From Dendrolimus kikuchii (Eukaryota > Arthropoda > Insecta > Lepidoptera > Lasiocampidae): a stretch of DNA of 64,000 nucleotides. Below the pieces are notes generated by a model, which worked only from the letters and a program-made list of their open reading frames with translations, made no database searches and was not told the origin of the DNA. The DNA lies in contig CM034401.1 of assembly GCA_019925095.2 (NCBI GenBank), forward strand, positions 12,125,338 to 12,189,337. Direction: 5' to 3'. The position numbers and the translations under genes were made by a program. Positions 1 through 13,109 of the stretch are shown here, piece by piece (position 1 is the stretch's first letter; each line of letters opens with the position of its first letter).

Positions 1-1462
1 CAACCCTTCGTATTGAAGAGAATTATTCGAAACGAAATAGGGTCTAGCCTGTGTGACTCCTTCGCAGCTACCGTAGGTTGTGTACACCTACGTGTTATGT
101 ATAATTATGCATTAGCATCTATGAATGGTAAGCCAAATAATATGGCCTATAGATTGTATAGAATTATAGTTAGCGGCTGTAATTGGCTTTTGATATAGCA
201 TGTTGGGAAAAAGAGTGATGTGAAAATGAGCAGGAACCCAAGTAAAGAAACCATTCGACTGACGATAGTCGAATAGCAGTAGGCTTTAAAATTCATATTA
301 AATCGGTCTTGGTAAAATCAAGATTGAATCAATATTAAGTCGAGATGGTTTACAGACTACCAAAAACGTTAAAAGTTACGATTCCAATTAAATTCGATTG
401 GCAATTTGAGATACAAATTTGGGCCCCAAGCTTTATATGTTAATCGATATTAAAACTTATAGTTGTAAAACTAAATACCTTTAGTATCCCACAATATACT
501 TAATAATTTATAACAGACTCTGGAAATACTTTGTAATGAAATAATAATATATTAAATATAAAACAATTCGCAAAGTTTTATACGCCCATTTAAACACTAG
601 TGTTTATACGGCTATCTATAACCTTAAGTTGTATGCAAAAAAGTATATTCTATTCTGTAAACAAACCTTTAAGATTAAAAAGAAAGGATCATAGCTAATA
701 AAAAAAAAACAAAAATATGATTGAAACTAAACTAATACTGCATAATCAGAAGAAAAATCAGAATATAGTTTTTAATCATAATGCAACCGTTGAAATCATA
801 AAGTATGTATATAGAACTGAAGTAAATGGCAAATTTCGCTATTCTTCTTGACGTGTTATATCAACAGCCAGATATTTCTTAAAACAAGATAGTCGTTCGT
901 GTATCTTTCGTACGAATCTCATAAATACTCGTTTTGAATCTCCCATGGTATTCAGTTTTCTTTTCACATAATCAAGGCAATTGCCGTTATCCTAATCCTA
1001 TACTGAGGCTAATTAAATATATAGGTATATGGCATAAGCTAACAATAATATTAAATAACCTGAATGTATCATAGTACACAGTTCGCTTTTTTGAAAGCCA
1101 ATGTTTAAGGTATAGATTATATAGTTCGAAAAATATAGCATAACACGTATGACAGATGTCATTAAAACCAAGTCTATCATGTTCAATAATTTAGAAAGGT
1201 AAACTACGTACGACAATTTTGGACTTTATTGACAGAATCGTAAGAACAATGATGTGCCGTCATATAAAACACAGATCATCAGGCAACGATATCGATAACA
1301 TAATTGTTTCTTTTAAATTCAAAGTCTGGATATTTAATTATTGAGTAAATCAATAATAATAGAATTTTAATCATCGAAAATCAATTCGAAATTTAAACAC
1401 AACAGCGTTCACGATTGTTCATCGCCAGTTGTAGCTTTACATAATTATAATCTATCACATTG
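1..1462. other. AT-rich stretch, nothing recognised
   Basis: Low-complexity AT-rich DNA with only short chance open frames (about 60-67 residues, no family motifs). I see no repeat, RNA gene or splice-supported exon here. Confidence 0.6.
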
Positions 1463-1718
1463 GCTACGTTCCATTAGAGACTCACAACGACCACGTTCAT
1501 GACCGCGATTTTCCCCATACCACTTGGTTGTTTGCAATCGTAAATCCAAATGGAACGGTTATTTGACCCACCTCTTGAAATGGGTCATTGTGAGCGTTGT
1601 GTAATCGAAAATATGACGTCATTAGTGACGTTTTTGCCACGACTACAATGACCGCGGTCGCCTTGTGGAATGGTTAACGGAGCATTTTGGGCGTTGTGAG
1701 TTACTAATGGAACGCGCT
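1463..1718. mobile_element. MITE-like element with terminal inverted repeats
   Basis: About 256 bp bounded by inverted repeats of roughly 26-30 bp. The core CGTTCCATTAG plus ACTCACAACG near 1467-1489 reappears as its reverse complement near 1692-1714. The interior has no coding potential but repeats shorter related words (GTGAGCGTTGTG near 1592). Size and structure fit a non-autonomous DNA transposon. I could not fix the target-site duplication, so the superfamily is unassigned. Confidence 0.5.
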
Positions 1719-4059
1719 GATAAGGTAATCTACTAAGTTACAACTGTCAAGGGAGTCATAATATGTTTTACGAATTATAGTAACAATTATGTTGTATTCA
1801 TTAATACTGGCAGTCAATAAAAAAACAACTCCTTAATGTATCTATTTAATAGAATATGATGAAAATGTTTTTATAACTATACTGTTTCCAAGCGTTTATT
1901 TTACTTTTGACGTTTGCACTTCTATCAAGTTACATGTTTCTTGTCAGTAAAGCCCACATGAAACTAATGACATAATTGTCGTACATTGTTGTTGTGGGTG
2001 CCGTAATAGTGATGTTCTGTGAGTCATGTAACGCACAGACTATTAAACCATCGACACTATACATAAATAAATCGAAATCACGTATTTTAAACTATGTTTA
2101 CTAGTCGCGAAAACTTAAGACAATACTATGTTGCTTATTTATTCACTGCTGATAACGATCTAATATGGAAATGTTCTGAAAGTTTAGGAAATATGAATTG
2201 TATATCAATTATTATTAAATAGAATTCAATTCTTATTCCGATTGTGTATGCTGAATACGTATGTATAAGTGTTGAATTAGACATTATAATCTAAGAAGAG
2301 GGAGTTGGTATGGGATGTCGTAACCAGTGCATATAATGTGGTAGCATGTACAACACCAAAAAATGTTTTAATGTGGAAGTGTATTTTTAATTTTATTGAT
2401 ATCATATATCCAAAGAATTAGTTAGGCTTTGTTATAGTGTTATTATTGTTATTCAAACATTTAGGTTAATTTTGTTCAATAACCACTCTCAGTAATGTCT
2501 GTCTTTAGTTACTAGACAATCAAAAACATAAAGCAATAATAACAATAACTATTCTAGTTATATTACTAGTAAATAAAATTTATAGACATATTGTATGATA
2601 ACTTATACATTGTTATAACAACAATATGTTGCAAAATATTGTAATTTTTATGGTTTACTTGGCACCGACTTTCAAGATGTAGAAAATTTTATATTATTTT
2701 TTCACTTAATAAGTTAAATAAATTCTTAGTCAAAAATCTTTATTAAGTTATTTTATACTCTTTAGTTTTTGGAGTCAGTTTTTTTTAACGAAGTTCTTTT
2801 TTTCAATAACCTATGACACATCAGTAGAATATCCGCCGCGTTACGCCAACGCCGCGTACAGACTAGCGCTGATCCTTCCGTCGCGAACTTTCCTCGCGGT
2901 ATATTCCGCAGGTGTGTCGCTGTACTAAGTCTATTAAATAGTGACAAAGCATTATTTTATCGTAGTTTGGAGGACGTAGTAAAAACAGACGAATGCGTAT
3001 TAACAACAAAGATCTTATTAGTTAGAATTTTCCGTGTATCGTGGTTAAATAAATGCGTATATTACTGTATTATTTGTTTGTGTTCATTATATAACATTCC
3101 ATAATCAATTAAAGTGTTAAGCATAATATTTTAAGTCATATAAAGGCAAAGGTAACACGAAATCGAAGTACAGATAGCCAAAAAGTGATTTTTATTTTTA
3201 TAAAACTTCTAATGAACATATTAGTTAAATTGTGATATTTAATTTTATAAGTATACCCAATGATGTTACTTTATGAATAAAAAGAATCGAATGTGTGGTG
3301 AAGATATTTTTTTCACCTATTTATTATTTTACTTATAAATCATTCTATCGGCTATCTGACAGTCTTATTTAATGTAATGCAATGACAATGCAAGTATAAG
3401 TGTAATGTATGTGCTGTTTTATCATGTGAATATTATACTACTGTAGCTATAGATAATAATAATTGTTAAGCTTAATATGTTTAAACAAGCTTTTGGTTTG
3501 TATCATAAAAAAATATTTAACGTATAATGCATAATGTTATTTATGGAGAGGTGGTAATTTATAAATATTTTAAATGGCATTGTATTTATATTATAACTCT
3601 ATATTATAACTATAACTCGGAATAATTGTTTGAAGTTTATTTTTTGTAATGGATATGTCGAACCTTGGTCGCCTCAGTTCATGACAAGAAAAGTTTTTAA
3701 AAGCAAGAGGCAAATTATTTGTGGTGCCATCTAGAAATCAGGAGCTTTTTCAAAGTTTTCATTTTCACGGGGCCATTGTTACTTTTAATATTTCTTTTCC
3801 ATATTTTTGCTCAAAATCTTGCCATAATATTGTATTTAATTTTAGAAGCGGCCAAGAGTATATACAGATACTTTCAATTCTACACGTTTATTAAAGTTTA
3901 ATTCATATTTATTCGTGAATACTGACTGATAATTAATATGCCAATGTTAAAAATACGACGGCCTAAATTTAACTGTTTTTATTAATATGTCCTTTATATC
4001 TAGAATATTGTAAAATTCTAAACATGCCCATTGAAGCTATAAAAAAAAAAACTGAAATA
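1719..4059. other. AT-rich stretch with two diverged repeat fragments
   Basis: No gene seen. Positions 1943-2070 resemble 4913-5040 (both carry GTAAAG, then CCACATGAAAC, then a GACTATT/GACTGAA ... ATCGACA block), so they are old copies of one unnamed repeat. Positions 2652-2690 (TTTACTTGGCACCGACTTTC) match words at 10530, 14321 and 14425. The rest is unremarkable. Confidence 0.45.
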
Positions 4060-4501
4060 CAATATATAAAAGATGGACAACACAATGCAATGTTTTTTAC
4101 ATTTCGTGTCTGTTTTTCGGTTTGTCTGTTTGTGCGGTATTCACGTAAAAACTACCGGGCCGATTTAGATGCTGTTTCACTGTTCGAGAGCCAATTTTTA
4201 GACTTAAAATCTGCGCTGCTTTTTATCCTGCAAAACCTGCGGGATTTTTTCTGGGAATGATATAAGGTGGCTAGATTAAAAAAGACTCGAATTCCAAAAT
4301 TATTTTTTCAGTGATCGATAGCAAATTTAATGTAATAAAATGTGTGATATTTTTTATCCCGGGGAACCCGCGGTTATTTTCTTGGGAGCGGTTTGTAGTT
4401 GTTCGGGTGCATAAAAATCAGCTTATTCCCCCTACAGTTTTTACTAAAACTACTTTGTGTCCTGGAAATCTAGCGTGGACGAAGTCGCGGGCATATCCTA
4501 G
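4060..4501 (+). mobile_element. Helitron-like non-autonomous element, 3' end
   Basis: The right edge reads GACGAAGTCGCGGGCATATCCTAG followed by T; the CTAG end (4498-4501) before T and the short GCG/CGC stem just inside match the 3' end of Helitrons, which insert between A and T. The interior has the usual body words (Cys-rich nonsense reading, ACTACCGGGCCGATTTAGATG) but no Rep/helicase coding. The 5' TC start is not clear, so the left limit is approximate. Confidence 0.45.
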
Positions 4502-4502
4502 T

Positions 4503-7500
4503 TTAATCATAAATATTATAATAGTGATGAGGCAGTGCTATTTTTCATACAAAATTTGCACGCCTATGAAGCTAGGAGGAAGCTAGCTAGAAGGGTAGAA
4601 GTAAACAGGACAAATACTATGTTATTAAAAGGCGCCATCAAAAGGCATTAAATTAGGGCCGCTACTGTAGTTATAGCGTAAACAACTTAGCACATTTCAC
4701 TCTGTGTCCTCCATCTCCTAGGTGTTATAAGCGGAGTGAAGTTATCAGATATAGGTGGCCTTACGTACACTAGCGCTATTCCGATAAATTTTTGAGTGAT
4801 TGTTTATGTTCACCGCTGCGCTGACGCGCTGGATGCTTGCGATTAACTTGCATAAAAATTGTCTTTCTCACGATTACCCTCCCTATGAGCTACGTATAAT
4901 AATTAATTATTTTTTGATAGTAAAGTCCACATGAAACGAATATCATAGCTGAAAGCTTTATTCTTACGGGCATTACGATAAAGACGATCTGCGTCGTCTA
5001 ATTCACAGACTGAAAATTATCGACAGCATACGAGAAATACGTTGAGTAAAGTTACCTTTTTCCACAAGAACTTCAGCTTAAACGTTAATCTAAAATTTAA
5101 GTATTCTTGAACACATGACATTACCTAGATAAACAAATCATGCAGAACCCTATTTATGTAATTATAAATATGGGTGAATGGAATATATGAAAAGTTCAAT
5201 TAGTCATCCCACCTCTCCCTTGTATTTGCATATTTCAATATTTATAATTTTACTTCATCAAAATTATAAACATTTAAAGCTTTTGATGTAAAGATTATAA
5301 AATGGTTACCTTATTTAATCATTTATATTTTAGGTATAACTACTGCTCATATATGCAGATCTCGTTAACAATGTTAATTAATTAACCTACTAGCGTTTTA
5401 TAAAGACAATTTGTACTTGCCATATTAAAGTAATCTGTAATCTCTTAGAATTTCTACTGCGAATAATAAATAATTTAATGTAATTTAAAACTATGTCTCA
5501 TAGTCTGTGTCTTGATCTTTTATTCTTACATATCGAGTTGAGATTTTACAAATATTGTGTAGACTAATATGAATGATTTCATTTGCCGCAGTTTATATCG
5601 CTCATTGCCGCACACGAACACTAAATAGGGATATTGACAACATTAAGTTATATTATGTTGGTCAACATCTAATATCGTCAAATATAGCTGATGAATTATA
5701 TTATTGTTTAAACAATCATTAAAGTAGTTTTTAACACGATATTTTCAAAGCAAAATGATAGCAAGGCATTTTGTCTACATGTAAATGCTTTAAGATGTAT
5801 TGTAAAATATGTCATCATAATACACCCAATTGAACATTATTTAATTTTATTTTTTAATAAAATAAAAAATCATCATTGATTTTATATCCTAAAAATGATT
5901 TTAATTGCTTCTAAATTTAATAGTTTTCTAAGTTCTGCGAGTGCGGCCGCTAGACAGCGTGTTCATATTTACTTCGTTTTTTATATTAAACCTAAATATA
6001 TGTATCTACGTATAATATTGCTATAGTTTTGATACTGCTGGGATGTTTAAAATAATTATTGTACCGTCGTCGTTTTAATAAGAACCTAGTTTTGTGTAGT
6101 AGGAATAAATTTAAACATCAAAAACGTTAATTCCGAATCACCTAGTCATTATTAGAGTATATGTAGCTTTGTGCAAGGTGTACAGAATTTTAAAAGTTTT
6201 ATAATACAAAAATAACGGTTTTTGAAGTGTTTCAATAGCAGTGAAAGTAAAGATATTGAGTCAAAATTTCAAATTTAATCGCACATTTGTATCGATACAG
6301 ACGCGCAAATCGTCGATACCTAAATCCATGCTAAACTGGACGGACTATGGTTATGTGTTTATATGGATACGAAATCGTCGTGCAACTTCATATTTTGATC
6401 AAAGCCTGCTAAAAGTCCAATAGACTCAGAATAGTAGTACAATCTTAAATACAACAGTACTATTAACACTGGCTTTAGTACTTTTTTTTGTAAAAAAAAA
6501 ACGGAAATAAAGAATGCAACGCGATACAGTGCAGATACACGATGCAGTTTGTATAGTTACAAATGAAATCTACTTTTTGGACATTTACGTCGCTGTAAAC
6601 GCGCGTATCCCGAACACGCCTAGATACGCCATTTGCAGTGGCCGTTAGTGATTTGTGTTATTCAAAATAAACGGTAATGAATGACAACCGTTTAAATTTG
6701 AAGATATATAAGTTCATTTACCATATTATAACTGCAAAATAACAGTGTTTACTGATAAAATAGGATCTCCACTCTATTCTAAAACAAATTCATTATGAAG
6801 TAGTACAATGACACTTTTATATCGAGGTTGCTGTATTTAGAACGGTGTATACAGTTTGTTCACATTTAATTTTAAATCATTTAAACTACAATACACTTAT
6901 GAAACAGATTTTTAATGTTTTTGGTTGTGATGGCAATCGGTGCCTTTGGAAAATGAAACATGGTATTTTAATATTTATACTCAAGTAAGTGTGAACGAAC
7001 TGTATCCTAATGTTTATATAATGCTGAAAACTGGCTAACATTATTGACGGTCACAATATATTATAGCACCTGAACGCGACAGTTTTCGTTGATTATTACT
7101 AAAAAAAACTTGAAGTTTACTTTATAAAGTTTGAGCTAAATTATAATTTGTTTTTGAAATAAAACGTTGGCAAATTTATTATGAGCAATTAATTTTTAAA
7201 AATTGGTAGTCGCGTTTGCATTTTCGTCTGTTGATAGTTTTTTTGGTATCACCACTTCTGCTTTGTGCAAGTTAATGAATAATAAAATAATTTATTTCTA
7301 AATACATGACCTGTAAGTATTGTGACTGAAAATTTTCTAGTCGAATAATAATGAAATATAATACCTAACAAACTAAACTTAGTCAAGTTGCTAGTATGTT
7401 ATGACATATTATTTTGTATTTATTATCATGTTATCGAAGCCATTAAATTGTCTAATCATCTGAAGTGTAATATAGTTGAGTCTTTATAAGATGCATTAAA

Positions 7501-7650
7501 ACAACGAAAGTATTTGATGTTTTTATTTCCATCCAACCTTTATGCATTTTGTTCGTTATTAAATCTATAATAATGTTGGACCTCCCAAGTAAGAAAGCAA
7601 TCACACACAAAATCGGATAATGATTTGAATAAGAAGAGGTAAATTTTACA
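4503..7650. other. AT-rich stretch, one diverged repeat fragment
   Basis: Contains the 4913-5040 partner of the 1943-2070 repeat. No open frame longer than about 60 residues with any recognisable motif, no RNA gene, and no inverted repeat that I could confirm. Confidence 0.5.
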
Positions 7651-7654
7651 ATTA

Positions 7655-7770
7655 TTAATTTAGGGAGCGGTACATATAGGGCACATTTATTTATTATTTG
7701 AGATATAAAGTGAATTTTGGGTGGTTATAATAAATAAATGTGCCCTATAACTATATCCAACCCTTAATTT
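7655..7770. repeat. Hairpin-forming inverted repeat (MITE-like)
   Basis: A perfect 23-bp inverted repeat (7675-7697 against 7727-7749, starting TATAGGGCACATTTATTT) surrounds a 29-bp loop. Weaker pairing continues outwards (AATTTAGGG on the left, CCCTTAATTT on the right) to about 7655 and 7770. It has no coding content. A short non-autonomous DNA element is the likeliest source. Confidence 0.55.
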
Positions 7771-7774
7771 ATAA

Positions 7775-9095
7775 ATAAAAAATAAAATAAAACCAATGAT
7801 ATCCTGAATTATAATTTCAATTTATTGTTCGTTATACCATTTCATTCACACATTACGAAGTCGCGCACATTTCTAAAGTAGTTTAAACTTTGAAGAAAAA
7901 ACACTATAATGAAAAATATTTTACTTTAAAAGTCATATCAAACATATTATTATGTTAAAAATAAATGATATACAAATATAAGAACATTTTCATTGTTCTA
8001 TATTTTAAATCATAGGCTGTGTTGCCTATGTTTTGTTCCATAGATAAAACTTATTTTGTTCGTCTATCACTGAGCCAAAAATGGCAGGAAAAGCTACAGG
8101 TAATTTTCTGGGTGTCTCGTCGGTCATCTTGAATAGGTTCACCTCGTAGAGTACATTGATACATTACCATTTGAGAGTCAAATTAAGTGTTAACCGTCTT
8201 ACAAAACGCCGAAGTCTCCTAGATCTTGTACAAGCCTAGCAAGTTATCATAACTAACGAGTCAATTACTGTATTCAAATATGTTTAAAAATTACTTTTTT
8301 TTTTTAAATAATCATGTATTAAAAGATATATAAGAGCAGGGTATTCTCGAACTTTTTAAGTGAATATTGAATTGGAATTTATTGTAAAATGTGATTTCTA
8401 GCCAATTGTGTAAAATAAAATATGGACCTGACCGTATAAAAAAATATAGATGGAGTATCACAGATTGAAAGCAAAGTTATCTAAATTGGATAGAGAATGG
8501 TTTAAAAATTTCTTGATAACTGTTTCACTAGAGGATTGGAAATGTGGATGCTACATTTCATTAGGTCGAGTGGCCTAGGCGAAAGCCACTGCCCGATCAA
8601 GTGCTCTCGCCTCACTACTCCAATAGTCAGCTTATTACTAACAACACAATAGCCACTACCACAAAAATAAATTCAAACGAATTTAAACCGTGTATCAAGC
8701 TGTTAGAATACATTTTAATTGCGCTACACTTTTAGTCTCGCCAGCCGCGTCTATCCTTTTGTCTAGACTACCACATAATGGAAATTTGCTACGCCTATTT
8801 TGACCCTCCTGCTTTGTGTGAAATGCTGTTAGGTATTTGACGTTAACTTAGACGTGATACTAATTAATGTCCTAATTATGTACATTCAAATAGTATATGA
8901 AGTTCTTTGTTTCAGGGCATTGACTATGTACACAAAAGCAGTATTTTTTAAAAATATTTTCCTTATGTATGGTTCATTGTGTAGCGTTTTGTTCTGACAT
9001 TGCGACTTATTTAGGCTATTTTAATATCAATAGCACTCACAATTTCTTATTTTGTGAGTTAATTGCTTTGTGTTGCTACAGGTCGCTAATGACCT
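7775..9095. other. Anonymous stretch, nothing recognised
   Basis: AT-rich with short chance open frames only. I see no repeat with clear ends and no gene. Confidence 0.55.
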
Positions 9096-9099
9096 ATAG

Positions 9100-9655
9100 T
9101 GGTACAGTCCTGCTTCCCTGGGCTTGTACAAATCTGGCACACTAGAACGAAACAGTGCAGTGACACTGTCCTAGACCCTGTGTCGTTCTTACTAATTGTA
9201 TTCTCTCTGCGGGAAGCAGATAAGTTTAGTGATTTAGTGGGTAGTTCGTCAGCCCTCTTCCTTCATTGGAAGAGAAACTCGGACCGCCAGGTACGTGAGT
9301 TCCACACGCACTCGAAGCAGGCGGCACTAGGCGCTGCATTTGGCCTTCTCCCGTATCCCGAGCCCCAATGTGTGGCAAGGAAAAACATTCTATTGCGTTA
9401 ACAAAACAAAAAGTCTCTAATGTCATATCGCAGGGGACTGCTGCATAGGGGGTAGCAGCGGACTTATCACTCCTCTGCTGATGTAAGGGTACACCTCGCC
9501 ACTGGGGTGTAACTAGTTTGGACATGAGGGCGTTACGGTCCAGTACTACTGATCTAGATCCCGTGGCGTCCCATCAAATGTATCTACGAATAAAGGCCCA
9601 ACTTAGGTTTAGTGGGTAGTTTGGTCGGATTCCGTCCCCCGGGGCGGGGTCTAGT
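9100..9655. repeat. Degenerate interspersed repeat block
   Basis: GC-richer than its surroundings. Positions 9296-9425 are a diverged direct repeat of 10180-10310: both run through GCTGCATTTGGCCTT, CCGTATCC and a TTAACAAAA tract in the same order. The words TTTAGTGGGTAGTT occur at about 9232 and 9607. Open frames on both strands (about 100 residues) have no protein motifs and look incidental. The family is unnamed; probably the untranslated part of an old retroelement. Confidence 0.45.
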
Positions 9656-10165
9656 TTTTTTATTTTTTATTACGTATAGGTTCGCGTTTGACCATTATCT
9701 CGCTCGGTTTGAGTGGAGATATGGTCTAAGATCGAGGACGCTTACCTAGAAGGTACCTATTCACACGAGACTTGAAGACACCCAGGTTGTAGGTTTCGGG
9801 AAAAACAGACTCCGGCAGTGAGTTCCACTCCTTTGCGGTGCGCATAACGAAGGTGGACTCAATGCGCTTTGTTCGTATAGGTGGTATGTCCACCATATAG
9901 CGGTGCCGCATGTCAGTGCGTCTGATTGTCCGATGATGGAAGGGAGACGGCGGGATGAGATCGAAAAGCTCCAATGCACACTCCAAAATGTATCCGATAG
10001 AAAACCGAAAAACTGGCAACTCTGCGTCGATGTTCGAGACTTTGTAATTTATCATTAAATAGCTGGTCGTTGCCTATCAACTTCCTGGCTCTCCACTCAA
10101 TCGATTCTAGTGCCTCGAGTTGGTATTTAGCAGAGCCATCACAAAGTTCATCCCATCCCAAAGTG
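9656..10165 (-). pseudogene. Non-LTR retrotransposon, reverse transcriptase C-terminal fragment
   Basis: Read on the minus strand, this is the C-terminal end of a LINE ORF2 of the jockey/CR1-like type. The upstream half (to about 10000) has the block SAKYQLEALESIEWRARKLI and HRRRVASFSVFYRIHFG; the reading then shifts frame near 9985-9995 and continues ECALELFDLIPPSPFHHRT, then RTAKEWNSLPESVFPETYNL and GVFKSRVNRYLLG, ending at 9726. An A-rich tail follows (T-rich on the plus strand, 9656-9675), as expected for a LINE 3' end. The catalytic part of the reverse transcriptase is missing and at least one frameshift is present, so it is a dead, 5'-truncated copy. Upstream it grades into the duplicated block at 10180-10310. 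The fragment at 31.1 kb is from a related element. Confidence 0.75.
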
Positions 10166-10179
10166 GTTCCTCTGAGAGT

Positions 10180-10310
10180 CCCACACACACTCGTGCAAGC
10201 GGCATTACGCGCTGCATTTGGCCTTGCCCCGTATCCATGGTCCGAGTGTGTCGTAAGAAAAGACATTCCCCCTGTGTTAACAAAAAAAAACCTCGCTAAT
10301 GACTTGCTAA
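10180..10310. repeat. Second copy of the 9296-9425 repeat
   Basis: A direct repeat of 9296-9425, about three-quarters identical by eye, directly upstream (in minus-strand sense) of the LINE fragment. No coding evidence of its own. Confidence 0.45.
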
Positions 10311-10379
10311 TAACGTCGTAACATATGACTTCAAGTAGTACTAAGTTCAAACGGCAACTCCAGGGGTCGGCATCCAAGC

Positions 10380-12250
10380 ACCACTACTGGAAGAATATAT
10401 CTCTGAAACTACAAGGTTTCTTCGACTTCCTACTACAAGACGCCACCAGCACTCCAACCAAATACTGATGCTGGATGCATAATAATTATGATGTACAAAC
10501 GTACACCTTAAAAAGAAAGGTGGCTATTTTGCACCGACTTTACAATGTAGAAAATATTTATTGTTTGCTATAGGTCCCTCTGAAAATAATCTGCAATTAG
10601 ATTATAGATCTGATGCCGCCCGTAATTTAGAAGGCTGGCTCATATTTCGCCCAGTGAATCGGCATTATGATACAGCGTGGCAAGGTAACCAGCCTTCAAA
10701 GATACACTTCCCCCTAGCTACGATCTGTGGTATATAATCTAAAATCACTTATTTATAACTTAGTTTATTTTTAGTGTTTAATTGCATTGTTTATAAGTTT
10801 TTAAGTATATTAATTATAAAATACTGTGGGACGCCGAACTTCAGAAAAATACAATGCACGATTTCAACCATGTGTTATCTATGATTTCAACACTTTGTTT
10901 CACTTTCCACATCTAAACAATTTCAATCATCAACTTTATACTTCACTTTAATCTTTACAGGTACAAAAATCACGGTCGAATAATTGTTTTTAACAAACAC
11001 GGCCGTTTTATATTCTTGGGCTAAAATCCACCGACCCCAGTAAATGGTATCTCAAGTGGCGCCATTTTTAAACAGCGAATGTTTCCGGAAACAAGGTTTT
11101 CATAACAATACACTGCAATACACTTACTTATTTTCACAACTATCAAAGTTACATCATATACAATTACTTACACAGTCTCATACAATCCATTAAATTATGG
11201 CCTTATTATATGAATAATTACTACAACTATAACTTATGACATCTTCTATATGTACATATCAGTTGCCATATGTTTTTGGATGCCAACAATACTTAAATAC
11301 AATCTTTGAAAATCAATGAAATAGACATATATTTGTAGTTACTTTTTCCGTGTACCTTTGCACGAGTAGGCAATTAGTCATGATATTTATATTTCAATCA
11401 ATAGGCACCAATTTTAAAGGTAGAATAATCCTGCCGTTCCTCGAAGTCGAAGCGGTGCCAACGCAATAAATTAAGTTTAAATGTCATGTACCTCCTCTTT
11501 TCAAATGATTAGGGGATCTCTGCTTTGGACGTTTCTAATTGAGTTTAAATTATCGTTATTCGATAGTTATTTGTTATAACGAAATTAATTTTTCAGGTGC
11601 CGTAGCCATTTGGACTAAAACGGACCCTTATTGTAAACTAAAATCTATGTTATTTTATTAAAGTAGATAATATTATATTCCTTATGATGCGCGTTATATC
11701 GAGCTTGTTATGGAAGAACATCGTCAACGACAAATAAAAAAAATTACATATCGCTAGCGATTTTATAAATTATTTTTGATAGGCACATTACTTATTTGTC
11801 CGATTTTTAGAACGTTCATAATTGTACTATTAATACAGTTACAGATGTAGGCCTACGAATCTTTGTATTTTGACTGTATATTGCAATAACAAGTGAAATA
11901 AGTAAATCCTGTCGGTAACAATGTTAATCTAAACGTAACAGGTTAGATATTTTGAATATTCTTTACCATAACATGAAGTAAGCATACATGTGGACTATAA
12001 TACTTACCAATTTGTCGTTGTTAGTGATATACCTTATAGCTTAGAAACTTATGGGACGTAGGTATAATATTATCTTTGCTAGAACTTTGTTTTGAACGTA
12101 AGTACCGCTTGTTTGTATAACGACATAAACAAGTAAGACAGTCATGTTTTTATCGTCGTAGAATAATGATAAATGTTTTATTCATGATTCAACAACCAAC
12201 AATATCATCAGAGTCCAAGCAGTTTTTTAAATCTAATGTGCATATTATAA
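10380..12250. other. Anonymous stretch with one repeat fragment
   Basis: Position 10530-10560 carries TTGCACCGACTTTACAATG, a piece of the repeat that forms the hairpin at 14321-14460. The remainder is AT-rich and holds nothing I recognise. Confidence 0.5.
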
Positions 12251-12430
12251 CGATTTCCATGTGTTAATGGCGAAGGAATACCTCATGAGGAAGCCTGCCC
12301 ATCCAGATTAATTATCTGAAAATCCTCCCGATGCGCGTTGGACAAGCATAGTAGGTTATCGTCCGTTCCCCTAAATATGGCTTCATGAAGAGGACCGTGC
12401 CCGGCATAGGCTAGGGAAGATGGCTGTAGT
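12250..12430. repeat. Possible diverged interspersed repeat
   Basis: A GC-richer segment (GGAATACCTCATGAGGAAGCC, GCGCGTTGGACAAGCAT) whose order of words resembles a lepidopteran retroelement tail I remember, but the copy is too diverged for a firm call. Confidence 0.25.
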
Positions 12431-12806
12431 TTATTAGTCTAAAAATACAATTTATACTTAAAAACTGCAATCCAGCAGGCCTTAAAAACATCACTCGGCA
12501 TTTGCACCAAAGCTGCTAAGAAGATGCCAAGGTTCAGCACTGATTACTAGCACGACAGTATGTCATTATTGAGCAACTGTTACTTGTGGCATATATGTTA
12601 AAGCAATGCTATTTAATAGATAATGATCATGCTTATTTTGAACATGTTGAAAAATCAGTCGTTCGATTTTCGAGCGTGCTACATGAGGCGTGGGTGGAAG
12701 GGAGTGTGCTTCGAGCTCGTCTGAACGGTTTGCACTATGTTATTGATATATTACGTTATGAGCATGAGGAATATTATTTAGGGATATGCTTAAAACTAGC
12801 ATGCTT

Positions 12807-13109
12807 AGAATATATAATAATAGCACATCAATGTCCCACTGCTGGGCTCGAGCCTCTCATTATAGCAGGAATCGACAGTATATCCGCCACGCTTGTCCAA
12901 GGCGGCTTGGCAGGTTGACACATTGGTTATCTCGGTGTGCAGGTTGCATCACGATGTTTTCCTTCACCGTTGTTAGCACGTGGTAATTGTAACAATATGC
13001 ACATTAGATCAGGAAACTGACTAAGTGGTACATGCGTGCCGGCCTGGATCGGACCCGCGCCCTTTGAGTTTGGGACGCGTGCGCTAGCCATTGCGCTACC
13101 AGGACTTTT
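12807..13109 (-). mobile_element. tRNA-derived SINE with 12-bp target-site duplication
   Basis: Read on the minus strand, the head starts near 13107 with GTCCTGGTAGCGCAATGGC, containing an RNA polymerase III A box (TAGCGCAATGG), followed about 30 bp later by a B box (GGTCCGATCC, 13046-13055). The body runs to a tail rich in TATTATTATA at 12807-12830. Identical 12-bp sequences ACTAGCATGCTT flank it at 12795-12806 and 13110-13121, the signature of target-primed insertion. It encodes no protein and would rely on a LINE for mobility. Related, more diverged pieces lie at 54480-54565 and 55697-55740. Confidence 0.85.

Noticed and set aside
9226..9525. About 100-codon frames on both strands
   Set aside because: Both fall in a degenerate repeat duplicated at 10180-10310, where the frames are not conserved.
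12586..12918. 110-codon plus-strand frame
   Set aside because: Its second half runs into the tRNA-derived SINE read backwards and the first half has no motif.
13041..13109. Possible tRNA gene
   Set aside because: A and B boxes are present, but the segment is the head of a SINE: it lacks a credible acceptor stem and continues into a SINE body with target duplications outside it.
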